The position numbers were made by a program, and so were the translations under genes. A DNA stretch of 64,000 nt, taken from Atherix ibis (Eukaryota; Arthropoda; Insecta; Diptera; Athericidae). Location of the stretch: assembly GCA_958298945.1 (NCBI GenBank), contig OY282606.1:28803740-28867739 (forward strand), in the 5' to 3' direction. Positions 23,926-35,715 of the stretch are shown piece by piece. The first letter of the stretch is position 1. Each line of letters begins with the position of its first letter. The notes below the pieces were generated by a model. The model made no database searches. It saw only the letters and a program-made list of their open reading frames with translations, and was not told the DNA's origin.

Positions 23926-25588
23926 AATAATTGAAACAAAATTTTTCTATTATTGATTATTTTCCCAACACTTTTAATCTTCGATTTGTTAAATTTAAAT
24001 GATTTTATTAATTAAATTTAATTAGAATTTGCTGAGTTTATATAATTTCGATTAAATAAATATGACCATTATGATAAAATGGAAATTTCTTTAAATAAAA
24101 TAACATTTACCATTGATAACTTTTCATAGTATAACCTTGAAAATATTGTAATTATAAATTAATCGATAATTAAAATGATATTTAAATGATGAAAATAAAA
24201 TTAATATTAATTATAATAAAAACCTGTCAAAAACATAATATTTTATGGGGTAAAAGAAATTATAAAAAAAATGTAGAACTCATTTTTGATGATTTTTGAC
24301 TTCTACTGTACAAATGATATCAAATTAAAAGCAGCCTGGAATTTTTGTTGAAAATTATGGAAGATCACGTTGCAACTCACCGAAAAAGAATATAAACTAA
24401 ATAATAAAATAAAAACTAATTATTAACAAAAATTTATATGAGAAAAAAAACAAAAATGAAATTAAAATAAAAATAAAAACAAATAACGAAGGAATAACCT
24501 AACCAACCACAAAGGGGCTTTGATAGAAAGACGCCAGTCCAACGGAATAATCGGTAACCAGAAGTAATTCGACTTTGAGTAGTGAAGAAAACCACCACCA
24601 CAACATAAACTTATTGTGAATGATTTCTTTCTTTAGTAAAACTGGTTTTTAGTCTTTGGTTTATTGTATTGGTTGAGAAAAAGTTGTGAATCAGTGAGTT
24701 AGTATTGGACATTAGTACCTGAGCTGCTCACCTGAGCTCATTTGACCCCAGGCGGGTTATAGGACGAGGTACTACCTAGATTACTATCAGCGACGACTCA
24801 TCTCGGATTTGTGTTATTAACGACCTCTTCTAGCTCATCAATTTAAATATTCGAAACGTAATACCTTCGTACAGGGTTCGGTGTTATGTAGTCTCAGTTC
24901 GATAAGTTGAAACACGGTTTGGCGCTGTTTTCCCCTTTTTGGTGAAGGTCTATCTAGTCGGTCTAACGTTTCGAATACAGAGTCAACTATTACTGGTTGT
25001 TTCGTTCGATGTTGTTATTTTTGTTCTTTTTTTATTATTATTTTAGTACAACTACTAACCAGGTTGCTTCGTCTTTTTATGCTTCAAAGAAAGGCCACCA
25101 CAACTTTGAATAGTTTTATTGACTGATTCACTATAAATTTCATTCCATAACAAAAGTTGCTTTCAATTTTTTTTCCATAACTTATTTAGTCCTAATCGAA
25201 TACTCTACAAAAATAATCCCTAATACAATGTGTAATACTAAAAATTTGTTATTCATTTTTTTGTAAAGTTAAATAGAAATAAAGAAATTATAATAATCAA
25301 AGATGCCAACGAATCAAAGTATTTTAATACAAAATTTTCTACCAGAATTTCTTTCGATTGCCATGAAATATTTATACATTAAGGTAGACACATTGGTGTA
25401 TTTTCTTTTTAAACTGTGAAATAATTTATTATCCTTTGACAGTAAAGATATCCTAACTACACATTCTTTAAGATTGTCTGATCTTCAAGTCTTAAATGAA
25501 GATATTTAAAATTTTCTCACTGTGGGAATGGACTATTTTTAACAAAGAAAAAAATCAAGACAATTTTGATTGTATAGTGATGATGACT
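23926..25588. other. No gene recognised; one mixed-composition block
   Basis: Mostly AT-rich. About 24500-25000 is less biased, with CACCTGAGCTCATTTGACCC and several CG dinucleotides, and could be a fragment of functional or exonic sequence. I see no open frame or splice structure to support that. Confidence 0.4.
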
Positions 25589-25590
25589 TA

Positions 25591-26870
25591 ACAGTTCGGC
25601 TGAAAAGTTTAGAACGAAACACAGTAGAAATATTTTTTTTTGCAAAATTCATTTTTATTATTCAACATAGTTGCCTTCGAGGGCGATACAGCGATTATAG
25701 CGATCTTCCAACTTTTTGATACCATTTTTATAGTACTCTTTCGGTTTTGCCTCAAAATAGGCCTCAGTTTCGGCAATCGGTCTTAAATTTCTTGCCAGCG
25801 AGCATTCTCTTGAGGTCTGCAAACAGGAAAAAGTCGCTGGGGGTCAGATCTGGAGAATACGGTGGATGGGGAAGCAATTCGTAGCCCAATTCATTGAGTT
25901 TGACCATCGTTTTCATCGACTTGTGACATGGTGCATTGTCTTGGTGAAACAACACTTTTTTCTTCTTCAAATGAGGCCATTTCTTAGCGATTTCTTTCTT
26001 CAAACGATCCAATAACGCTATATAATATCGCTGTTGATCGTGTGTCCCTTCTGGAAGTAGTCAATGAATATATACCATGCGCATCCCAAAATATAGACGC
26101 CATCACCTTGCCAGCCGACTGTTGCTTCTTTCCACGCTTTGGATTCGGTTCGTCGCTCGCTCTCCACTCTGCCGACTGCCGATTGGACTCTGGAGTGTAG
26201 TGACGGAGCCATGTTTCATCCATTGTCACATGTCGACGCAAAAATTCGGGTTAATTGCGCTTGAACAGCTCCAAACACTGCTCAGAATCATCAACACGTT
26301 GTTGTTTTTGGTCCACAGTGAGTTCACGCGGCACCCACTTTGCACACAGCTTTCGCATGCCCAAATATTCATGCACGATATGTCCAACACGCTCTTTCGA
26401 TATCTTCAGAGTCTCAGCTATCTCGCTCAACATCACTTTACGGTCATTTAAAATTATTTTGTGGATTTTTTTGATGTTTTCTGCCGTCACCACCTCTTTT
26501 GGGCGTCCACTGCGTTCTGCATCAACTGTGCTCGTACGACCAGTTCGAAATTGACGAAACCAATATTCCACAGTTGAAATAGCTGGAGCAGAGTCCAGGT
26601 AACGTTTGTCAAACCATGCTTTGGTTTCCACTATATTTTTTTTCATCAAAAAGCAATGCTTTATCAATACACGAAATTCGTCTTTATCCATTTTTTTTTC
26701 AATAACAAAAGTTGCTCTACTCAAAATGCTATATCTCACGAACCAATCGACCGATTGCTGTCAAATTTTGACAGGAATCATTTGAAGCATGGTGCTTTGT
26801 GATAATTAAGTAGATTTTTGCAAGAGGCGCCATCTAGACGTCATGGTTCTCAACTTTTCAGCCGAACTGT
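25591..26870 (-). mobile_element. Complete irritans-type mariner element (1280 bp)
   Basis: Terminal inverted repeats start ACAGTTCGGCTGAAAAGTTT at 25591 and match the reverse complement of the right end (…AACTTTTCAGCCGAACTGT, to 26870) over about 25 bp. TA duplications flank the element at 25589-25590 and 26871-26872. Length and gene layout are typical of mariner. The encoded protein closely resembles the Himar1/irritans type by memory. It is the only structurally complete transposon in the window and looks recent compared with the others. Confidence 0.95.
25658..26691 (-). pseudogene. Irritans-type mariner transposase, four disabling lesions seen
   Basis: DDE transposase (DD34D) that cuts and rejoins DNA at the element's ends. 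ATG at 26689-26691 (MDKDEFRVLIKH). The N-terminal DNA-binding part includes SGRPKEVVT and KISKERVGHIV, followed by WVPRELT. The catalytic Asps lie in VTMDETW, FHQDNAPCH and PYSPDLTPSD, with 34 residues between the second and third. Lesions: AAA-to-TAA near 26251; single-base deletions near 26070 (after DAHGI) and near 26030 (after TINSD); and a deletion with frame change near 25770 after GKKFK. The C-terminus (RCIALEGNYVE, TAA at 25658-25660) is still readable. All three catalytic residues are intact. Confidence 0.92.
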
Positions 26871-26872
26871 TA

Positions 26873-27918
26873 ATATAAGGGGTATTACCACTGTCACAAT
26901 TTTATTGATAAAGGATAGACAAAAAAAAAAGAAGAAGAAAAGTGACATTTTTCTGAAGGTAAATTGATGAATACCGGTGTGTGGTTGTAATAGATTGGAA
27001 TAAACAATTCGAATTTATTTAATAATTTTTTTTTTTAAATTAAAAAAAAATAAAATCTTAGGGATTTTGAAATTATTCAGTTTAATATGACTAATATTAG
27101 AAGAAGATTTCATATGAAAATAATTAAAATTATTGAGAGAATATTTTTTCGTCATAATATAAACTTGTAGTCATTAATTATTTATTTACTGTCTTAAATG
27201 ATTTTCTCATTTCGAATCTGTTATGAGTCAGTTGTTTGTAAATTACAGTTTAATAAGCAAGCTATTAAAATAAAAGTAAAAATCTGCAATTTATAATACG
27301 ATATTTTTAAAAAATACTATTGTATAATATAGACTGTTTCTTTTTTAATAAAATCTCAAAGAAAACTTAAGTTACTGTCTTATTTGAAATTTATAGGAAA
27401 TTTCATAGTAATTGGTCCCACTTTCAAAGTAAAAGCTCAGAAACATTTACCAAGCAATAGGAATCGGCTAAGATAAGATAAAATTATTATAACTAAATGA
27501 AAGAGGAGATGAATTAAAATTTGCTTTTTCGGTAGTAAAGAAAAAAGGACAATCTTTCATTGACAGTATCTTAACTTAAACTTACCAAAGTTTCATTGTC
27601 TCTATACTGTACGCCTTATACGAATACTATTTATAATAAGAAATTGCCTTCGCCAAAGCTTTAAAAAATCGAAAAATTAAGATACTTTTTGAAATTATGC
27701 AAATTTTATGGTATATTAATTGAAGTTTCTTATGTAGTATAACCCTTCAAGTTGGTAATGCACTGATCACGTTTACTATGAGGTCCTACAAATTTAGGTA
27801 TGTGTTCTTATAAAGGGCTTTCGAATAAGAGTGATATGAATTAATTAACACTAATTGTTAAGGAAATTCAAATGTTTTTTATTTAATGTGAAGTACAATC
27901 GATACAATTAAGTTCTGA
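26873..27918. other. No gene recognised
   Basis: AT-rich sequence without shared repeats or a credible frame. Confidence 0.5.
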
Positions 27919-27999
27919 ATAAAACGTCATTCAAATAGCCTCCACGACTTCTTTTGCAAGAAAAAATAAGTCGTGGAGGCCATTTGAATGACGTTTTAT
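27919..27999. repeat. Hairpin with 32-bp arms made from a transposase tail
   Basis: 27919-27950 and 27968-27999 are inverted copies with one mismatch, separated by 17 bp. The arms contain the CGTGGAGG-CATTTGAATGACG tract, which encodes the RGGHLND end of DD41D-type transposases. The hairpin is therefore an inverted duplication of a transposon 3' end. Confidence 0.9.
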
Positions 28000-28690
28000 C
28001 AAGTCGTATGTCATGAATAGCACGTTCAATATTGACTTTTAAAGCTTGAAGAGAGTGGTTTATTGCTAAAGACCAATTACTTCAAATAACCCCACAAGAA
28101 ATAGTCTAATAGTGTTAAATCACAACTTCTTGGAGGTCATTCAATGTCACAATTTCTTGAAATAATCGAATCTCCAAACTTTTCTCGCAATAATTCGGTT
28201 GTTGCAGGTGCTGTGTGGCACGTAGCCCCGTTTTGTTGGAACCAAATGTTGTCAAGATCAACTTCTTTCAATTTCGGCCATAAAAAGTTGGTTATCATGG
28301 ATCTATACCGCTCTCCATTGACAGTAACGGTGTTACCAGCTTCATTTTGGTCTGATGATTCCACCAGACCAAAAACCACACCAAACTGTCAATTTAGGTG
28401 AATGTAATGGGTGTTCATGAATAATTTGTGGATTTTCTTCGCACCGGAATGGACAGTTTTGCTTATTTACCGCACCACTCAGATGAAAGTGAGCCTCGAA
28501 AAGTTGCAATTGGAGAACGATTATTTTGATAATAAAATTGAATAATTTGTAAACATTGTTCTTGCATATATCTCTCCATAATGAAATTGGAAATATTACT
28601 GAATACAATGAAAAAAAAAGACAGATCATGACATATTACAAATGGCCGAAACGTCACTTAGAAATCATATCACTCTTATTGGAAAACCCT
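28000..28690 (-). pseudogene. DD41D mariner-like transposase, internally deleted
   Basis: Closely related to the copy at 7785-8770, and its right end (…GGAAAACCCTATAT) matches that copy's. The N-terminus MERYMQEQCLQIIQFYYQ is fused to AHFHLSGAVNKQNC, removing the second half of the DNA-binding region and the first catalytic Asp. A small deletion removes the tract after WSGGII. The second catalytic Asp is Asn (WFQQNGATCH). The C-terminus reads IE, then TGA for Trp, then PPRSCDLTLLDYFLWGYLK and a stop. It preserves the third catalytic Asp region missing at 7.8 kb. Confidence 0.85.
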
Positions 28691-29199
28691 ATATTAGTAT
28701 CATCACATTACAATTCTCAAAATTTAGTTAAAATATTCGTTATAAAAAATTCCTAACACAAGCAAACATTTTTATATATTCGACATAAATTAGAATTTTC
28801 ATAAGTACAAAGTATGTAAGATCAAGGATACACAATAACGGACCCCTAGATGGCTATCAGATACTTGGTTAGCCCTCTCAGTTAGGTAGGACCTAAAGAA
28901 TATTTCAATATAAATGCGTATCATTAAGAGCTATCTGGTCACCCTGCGGACTATCCTTCTATATAGCTTGTACATAAGTCTTTCCTAGACGTGCAGTACA
29001 ACCTGTATTACTACAGGACTCTTTAGAGCTTAATAAGTGACATTGTGTTTTTTTCTTTCTTAATGTGGTACGAAAAATTTAACAGCGAAATTTGGAGTAA
29101 CGATAAGCCATCAACGTTTTTGTTTGATTTATGGAAAGTTGTAACAAAAGACTTTGGGGTTATTCATTATCAAGAGCATATATTTTGCCTAGCTATAAA
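28691..29199. other. No gene recognised
   Basis: A less AT-biased block at about 28820-29030 has no open frame or shared repeat that I can identify. The frame at 29045-29281 runs into the mariner remnant to its right. Confidence 0.4.
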
Positions 29200-29715
29200 G
29201 GATCTTTGGAGAGGCACGAAGCAGTGGAAGGTGATTTTCAGTGAGAGATGCCTTCCACATCGAAAACTGATGAAAATGTAGAACGAGTAAATGCTGCCGT
29301 GAGGTCACATCGTTCAGGATAAAATGTCAACCAAGTCCATTATAAAAAAAATGAACTTGGCTGACATTTTATGGAAGGCTGCCATATATAAAAAATGTCT
29401 TTGAAAGACCGTGAAAAGGGGTTCTTGGCTTTAGATCGGACATTGCAAACACTTGGACGCTTAATCCTCGACTGTCACAGGACCACCTTCATCAACGCGT
29501 TTTTGTCGAGAAACGCGATTTCTGTGGTTCCCCAGCTCTCTGGTTGACCCGTGTGAATTTTTTTTAATCTCAAGGTTTCAAATACACTTTAAGGGATGTC
29601 ATATTGATACTGCTGGTAACATCCAATAGAGTCCAATCAAGAAGCTGAAGGCGATTCCAGTTGGTGTCTTTCAGTACTTTTCTACAAAGAGTGTAAACGA
29701 TATCCCCCGCCCAAG
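29200..29715 (+). pseudogene. Mariner, internally deleted copy
   Basis: Same family as 16.9 and 39.1 kb but on the + strand. It carries the tract for SKTDENVERVNAAVRSHR (N-terminal helix-turn-helix region) at about 29255-29312. A fold-back follows (29319-29372), then a region with many stops. It ends with a C-terminal tract near 29595-29705 that reads DTAGNIQ...KLKAIPVGVFQ. Nothing of the catalytic HDN or SPDLAP motifs is seen. Confidence 0.6.
29319..29372. repeat. Hairpin with 22-bp arms
   Basis: 29319-29340 and 29351-29372 are inverted copies with two mismatches and a 10-bp loop. It sits at the deletion junction of the surrounding mariner copy. Confidence 0.85.
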
Positions 29716-31639
29716 AAAACTACTTTTAAGAGAACAACATTCATGTATAAAAATAAAATAATATTATTTTCTATCATTTTCTCTGCGTTATAATAAAAAT
29801 AAAAATTAATTTCTTATTCTTTTTGGGTGTTCCTTTTTTTTCTTTTGGAAAAATTTCAATTTGTGATAAATGACCACTTAAAATATCTTTAGTTTTGACA
29901 TAATTTTCTTATTAAAAATTTTAATAGAATATTTAAACAGTGCTTGTGTGAAAAAACACAATGTTCATCTAAATGTAAATAAAAATTAATAAAACACTAT
30001 AAATAATGAAATTTAGAAAAAATAATTTAATTCTAAACATAAAAAGCTATCAGAGCACAAGGGATGGATATGCATGTGTATGCATGAAGAAGGTATGTAT
30101 GTGTTGTGTGAATAAAAAGAACAGAAAATGAAAAAAAGGTTGTTAATAGAATAAAAACAGAAAAGAGCATAACTGCAACTTGAAAGTTTACTTTTATAAT
30201 TAAATTCAACGGAAACTCAACAACTTTTACAATGGGTTTGTGAAAAAAAACTTTACAATAACATGCCAAAGGGGTTGGGGAGACAGGGGGGAAGCTGGAA
30301 GAAAAGCGTGGTTAAATCCTTAAAATAAACTTGGTTTACGTTTGTTTTGAAAAGGTCTTGTTGTCAATAGACTTAAAATTTAAGGACAAATACTACATTT
30401 GCCCATCATCAAGTTTTTGCTTTCTTTCATTTACGATTAGGACATCACGTACTACTACAGAGGACGTCAGACAACGTACCTTGAGATTCCTTCTATTTCT
30501 GTTGAGAATAATTTTTCAGTGCCGACGACGACATCTTTCCAAATCTCAATTTCATATTTACACAGAGCTTTTCGCGGAAAAATACAAATACAAAAAAAAA
30601 TAATAATAATCATTTCACACATCCTTTATAGTACTTGTAGTCAATATCGTCGACGATTCTACCCCAAAAACTTGTCAGTTTCTTTTTTATTTTTTTAAAT
30701 ACTATTTCACTTACATTTAATATTGAATAATGTAAATGACTTGAGTTTTCTTATACTGTTTTTTCTAGTTGATTTATTTATTAATTTTGTTACCTTCCTT
30801 ATTCGTTATTTTGTTCGAAATGAAAGATTTTTGTAAAGAAAATGCTACAATTTCATTTTCAATTTTCAAGTGAATCCACACAAATTACGAATTCAGTAAA
30901 TATTTGCATATATATAAATAAGAGCTGAAAAAAATTTATCTTTAGAAAAAACTTTAAAAAAATATTCTTCTTGTCACCTTATGGTAACCGAACCAATTTT
31001 TGTGTCCTTACCAATAGGGAAATGGTGGGAAATTGTTGGTGGTAAAGGTGAAAGGTTTTCACTTTCGTGTAGTAACTTTGATTAAGTTCATGACCGACCA
31101 CAATTGTGGTTGGAATTTTCTTTCTTAGCATCTCAACTATAAACAGATAAAACCAAATTTTGATCTTATATAGTTTGTATTTATCATTTTAAATTTTTGT
31201 AAAAAGATTTACAAGTGAACAAAAATTCGTAATTATTTACATTTGAAGATTTACAAACGAAAATTCCTTGGTTTCATAATCCATTTGTTAGCTAGCAACA
31301 CGATGGTTATCAAAATTCTATTTTATTTATTAATATTTTGCTTTTACCCCATAAAGTGTAGGTGTTTCTAAATCATTCTGAAAAGCGGAGTTGGTAAGTT
31401 CTATCAACCGTAGTACTTTAAACATTCGTTTGATGTCTAGTAAAGACTTTCCACGCAGTACAGAGTTTTTGTTTGTAGTACAAACAGATTCAAAACGTAT
31501 GCTAAAAATATACGTTTCTCTTTTTCCATCTCTCCCCATCTTAAATTACTTAAAAAAATTAAGAATCCAAAGAGACAATCTTTTTTTTTATAAATTAAAA
31601 CTTTTTATAAATTTTCTCCGCTCTAAAAATAGTCAATAT
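29716..31639. other. No gene recognised
   Basis: AT-rich. Frames at 30033-30269, 30331-30603 and 31330-31642 are short, overlap frames on the opposite strand and lack recognisable motifs. Confidence 0.45.
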
Positions 31640-31641
31640 TA

Positions 31642-33009
31642 AAGGATTATCCAATTTGTGTTTTGGAAAATCATTTGTCACATCATTCAAAATGGCCGCC
31701 ACGAGATACCATGCTTTTGAGGTAATTTTTGATGACATTTTTCGAAAATTTCCACATTATTTGACGGATATTGGATTTTAAACTCTTTATAATCTGAGGA
31801 TTCTGTTGACATCACGAAATCTCGAAATTATGCGATCTGGGAGCTTTTTTCGAAATAAAGCCAAAGTTTATCGTTTTGTTTGACTTGTGGTACTGTTTTT
31901 TTGGAACCACATATGGTCCATATTAACAGGAATCGCTTATAATACGAGTATAGTGCTCGAACTTGACGGTAACGATTTCTCCTCTATTTGCAAAAAAAAT
32001 ACGGGGCCAATAACACCTTCAGAACAAAATGCACACCAGAGAGTCACTTTTCGCAGATACAATGGCTTTTCTACAATCACTTGTGCGTTTTCAGAAGTAA
32101 ATTTTTCTTATTAACATATCCACCGAGCAAAAAATGAACCTCATTGTTGACGACCACAATCTCCTTCCTCTTAAAGCACGATACGTGACTGGAGGACAAG
32201 TTTACAATTCTATCGCATTGTTCGTAATCCCTAATGTAAACATTTAAATGGCAAACTTCAAACTTTGCGACAGTCTATTTTCGCCGATACAATGGCTCCA
32301 GCGCAGCTACTTCTGGGTTTTCAGAGACCCATATATAGGGTAATTTTGCATATTGGCTTATCGACCGAGCGAAGAATGTAAGTCTCGTCGTTAACCATTG
32401 CACACTAAATAACATATAACATCATTCAAATGACCGTTACGATATTTCTTACAAGACTTGATACATTTAGGGTAAATTTTGGTAATTTTTCCCTACATTT
32501 CGAATTGTAATTAATTTTTTTCCGGCGTTGATACGATCTTTAAGCTACGAGGTCAATTAAGATAATCTTGTATATGAATTGGCCTACAAAATCTCAAAAA
32601 TTTTGAGCAGTAAACTCTAAATTTGACGTGTTGTGAGGCTTGTGGCGCCCTCTATTTAAAACCATAAATCGTTCAGATTGAAATCTTCATGTTCAGGCCA
32701 ACAAATGTCGGTAATAATTTTCAGTCAGAAAAGTCTATACTTCTGCATTTTCATTATTGCGCATCCGACAGTCTATTTTCGCGGATACAATGGCTTTTCC
32801 ATAGTCACTTGTGGGTTTTCAGACACCAGTATAGGGTAATTTTGCATATCTGCTTATCGGCGAAGCGAATAATGTGAGTCTCGTCGTTAAAGATATATTT
32901 TTTAAAAATTAATGCTATTTTTTACTAATTCTACTTGGAATGACATATAAATTTGACAGCTGTCAATTGACAGGGTTCTATTTTCCGAACCACCAACTAG
33001 ATAATCCTT
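31642..33009 (-). mobile_element. DD41D mariner-like element, both ends present, duplicated interior
   Basis: The left end AAGGATTATCCAATTTGTG (after TA at 31640-31641) pairs with the right end, whose reverse complement begins AAGGATTATCTAGTTGG. The right end carries TTGACAGCTGTCAA at 32953-32966. The interior on the minus strand shows two successive copies of the family's 3' coding region. One starts with the RGGHFE-like tail near 31690 and the other with a matching tail near 32425. Frames are shattered. The 62-codon + strand frame at 32689-32877 is an antisense shadow, also found at 55.8 kb. Confidence 0.75.
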
Positions 33010-34389
33010 GGGTTTTCTTCTTTTTTTTAATAACATTCGTAACATTTATACTGAAATTAAAATTCTTGGTGCCAAGACAACTCAGGGCATCGCTAGCTAG
33101 ATTCAAACTCAAAATTGCTGCATTTTTTAAATATTTTATGTGACTTTAAAAATGGAAAAAAAATGCTACAAATAAAATTTGTTTTATCTGAAAAAAATCG
33201 AATCAACAAATACTTAGTAATTGAAATAAATTTATCTAAGCAAAGTTCCTTTCCAATTGAGAATTATCTTATAATAATCTCATTATCCTTAAATTATTCG
33301 AAAAATTGTGCTTATTATTTTCGTTTTAATAAGTGTAGTCAGTGCTCATCGTTGTAGATAATTTATTATTCAAATCTTGTGAAATACGTTCGAACGAAGC
33401 AGATACGGAAAAGATACAATATTGAAATTGTCAAGAAGAGTAATCAAACAAAAGCTGCGACAATTTCTTTCGAAATGGAAAATTAATGACACAAAATAAA
33501 TATTTTATTTGAAGTAATATAAATTTGCAAAAGAATCGCGTGCTGCAAACTCGCCTGCTGGTGATGGTGTTGGGTGAGCCAAGCTAAAAATGGAATTATT
33601 TAGTGTTACTGTGTAAAAAGGTCCTGTTTAGATTTTACCGCACTATCTGACGTGTACTTTTGTATTTTTGAATAGAGAAGAGTGAAAGAAGGAGAGTTGG
33701 AGAAGGATCTTTTTACACTCGTATTTATAAACAGATATCCGTGTAAGGAAGAGTATGTAGACAGAGTTGGGAAAATATGTTTGCATTGGCAATGGACAGA
33801 AAAGGAAAATAATCGTAATGTCAGAGTGTGTGAGTATTAATTTGATCGCATATAAAATTTAATTGCCCTCGGAAATGGAGCAATGTGTCCTTGTTGCTGT
33901 CTTGTAAATCCTGTTCAACATTTAATATATATGAATTATTTTAAATAATTCATAATCATAAATTATTTAATTCATAATGGCAAGTATGCTGAAATTTATG
34001 CCAAAATAACACGCTGAAATTATGCATCTACCTTTTAAGGTGTGAGCATTTATCTTTTTAGAATTTTCATAAGATTTCACTTTTATACAAAGTAAATCGG
34101 AAATGGGGGGGGGGGAGAGAATTGGTTTGGTACTGTTGCGAGGAAACTTTGGTGGTATCACTAGAAGTGAGCATTTGGAAATTACATATTTTCGCCTATT
34201 TATATAAGAATAATATTAAGAAGATAAAGATCGGTTACTCAAGATTTGTTATTATTAAAAATCTAAGAATTCAACATATTCTTAAGCTGGCAACCATAAA
34301 TAAATTGTATTAAAATAGAATTTTCGAAACGAAATTTATAATACCTTTCAAACATAATTCATACCATGTTAGATTAAATTTTTATTATA
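33010..34389. other. No gene recognised
   Basis: AT-rich. A block at 33400-33850 is somewhat less biased and unrecognised. A poly-G run lies near 34104-34115. Confidence 0.45.
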
Positions 34390-35715
34390 CGAAGTTATTC
34401 ATTTCTTGTCATTTGACAGCTGTCAAACATATGTAATCCAAGGAGGCTTTTATTTATAGAAGGTTAACCATTTTAAATTAAACAATCAAACAATGTGTTC
34501 GAATTGTAAAAACTCTACACACGTCGCGTTTTGTGCCCTAAAAAGAGACTTTTTTAGCAACCGATTCATTTCTAGTAAAGTATATAAGTTAATTAGCGAA
34601 ATGGCCTTAAATGGGGCTTTGAAAACCGTCAAGTGAGTGTAGAGAAGTCGTTGTATCTGCGGAATGTGTTTGTGTGGTGTGAATTTTGGTTTTAATAGTA
34701 ACGGCTGTCAAACATCTAATCCAAGTAGGCTCTTATATAGATAAGCTTAGCCGTTTTAAATTAAACAACCAAACAATGTGTTCAAATTGTAAAAACTCTA
34801 CAAACAATGTGTTCAAATTGTAAAAATTCTACAAAAGTGGTGACGCTAGTGTAGTCCCGTCTAAGAGGAGACTTTTCCTGGAACAGGTTCATTTCTCGCA
34901 AAGTGGATAGATTAATTAGCGAAATGGCCATATATGAGGTTCTAAAAACCCCTAAAGTGACTGTGGAGAATTCGTTGTATGCGTTGAAGGTGTTTGTGTG
35001 GTGTCAATTTTGATCTCGATGATAACGACTGTCAAATATATGTAATCCAAGGAGGCTTTTGTATAGATAAGGTTAGTCATTTTAAAATAAACAACCAAAC
35101 AATATGTTTTAAAAACTCTACACACGTAGTGACGCTAGTGTAGTCGCGCTTGGTGCTTTAAGAGGAGACTTTTCCAGGAACAGATTCATTTCTCGCAAAT
35201 TGGAGAGATTAATTAGCGAAATGGCCATATATGAGGCTCTGAAAACCATCAGAGCCGTTGTATTCGTGGAAGATGTTTTTCTGGTGTGCATTTTGGTCTT
35301 CATTATCTTCATAATCTTCAAGTGCAGGGTAAAACAAACCGACTTTTTTTTAGCATGAACTTGGAGATTCTAATTTGTTTTAACAAAATGGTATCACAAG
35401 CCAAGACCACAACTAAAAATTTTGGCTTTTTTGTGCAAAAAATTCTCAGAAAAAAATTCAAATGTTCTCAATAAAAAGTGCGATTTGACGCTGTGTGACT
35501 TCTTCTTGTAAAGCTAAACGAAAGATTATTTTTGCGCATAAAATTCTCCAACTTTAGAGCATTTAAAGTTTAAAAAGCACTTTAAACATAAAAAATAATA
35601 TTTGTCAAGTAAAAGTCATTAAAAAAATTACCTCAAAAAAATCGAGTTCTGCAAGAAATCTTATGGTGCGCATTTAAATGATGTTGTAGTAATAACAAGG
35701 TCCATCAATGTAAAA
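34390..35715 (+). mobile_element. DD41D mariner-like element with triplicated 5' part
   Basis: TA at 34388-34389 is followed by the terminal repeat, with TTTGACAGCTGTCAAA at 34412-34427. Three successive units follow, each reading, in broken frame, the SLxGY-NK..(C)..W/YE-L...TVWC segment around the first catalytic Asp. After the array the + strand continues through an LAFLCKKFSEKNSN tract, CDLTLCDFFL, and finally YLKKIEFCKKSYGAHLNDVV near 35620-35685. The order from N- to C-terminus is therefore kept. No second terminal repeat is visible. Confidence 0.8.
34419..35315. repeat. Tandem array of three ~290-320-bp units
   Basis: The landmark 'GTCAAA-AT..TAATCCAAG-AGGCT' occurs at about 34422, 34708 and 35031. 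Each is followed by 'AAACAA(T/C)-AAACAAT-TGTT', a GAGACTTTT tract and 'TTAATTAGCGAAATGGCC'. Each unit begins within the terminal-repeat region, so subterminal palindrome half-sites are also repeated. Confidence 0.85.

Noticed and set aside
24500..25000. Possible exon or promoter from mixed base composition
   Set aside because: No open frame, splice pair or core-promoter arrangement could be made convincing.
26077..26554. Long + strand frames over the irritans mariner
   Set aside because: Antisense shadows of the transposase on the minus strand.
34390..35715. CRISPR-like array from regularly spaced repeats
   Set aside because: Units are ~300 bp transposon duplications, not short repeats with unique spacers; the genome is eukaryotic.
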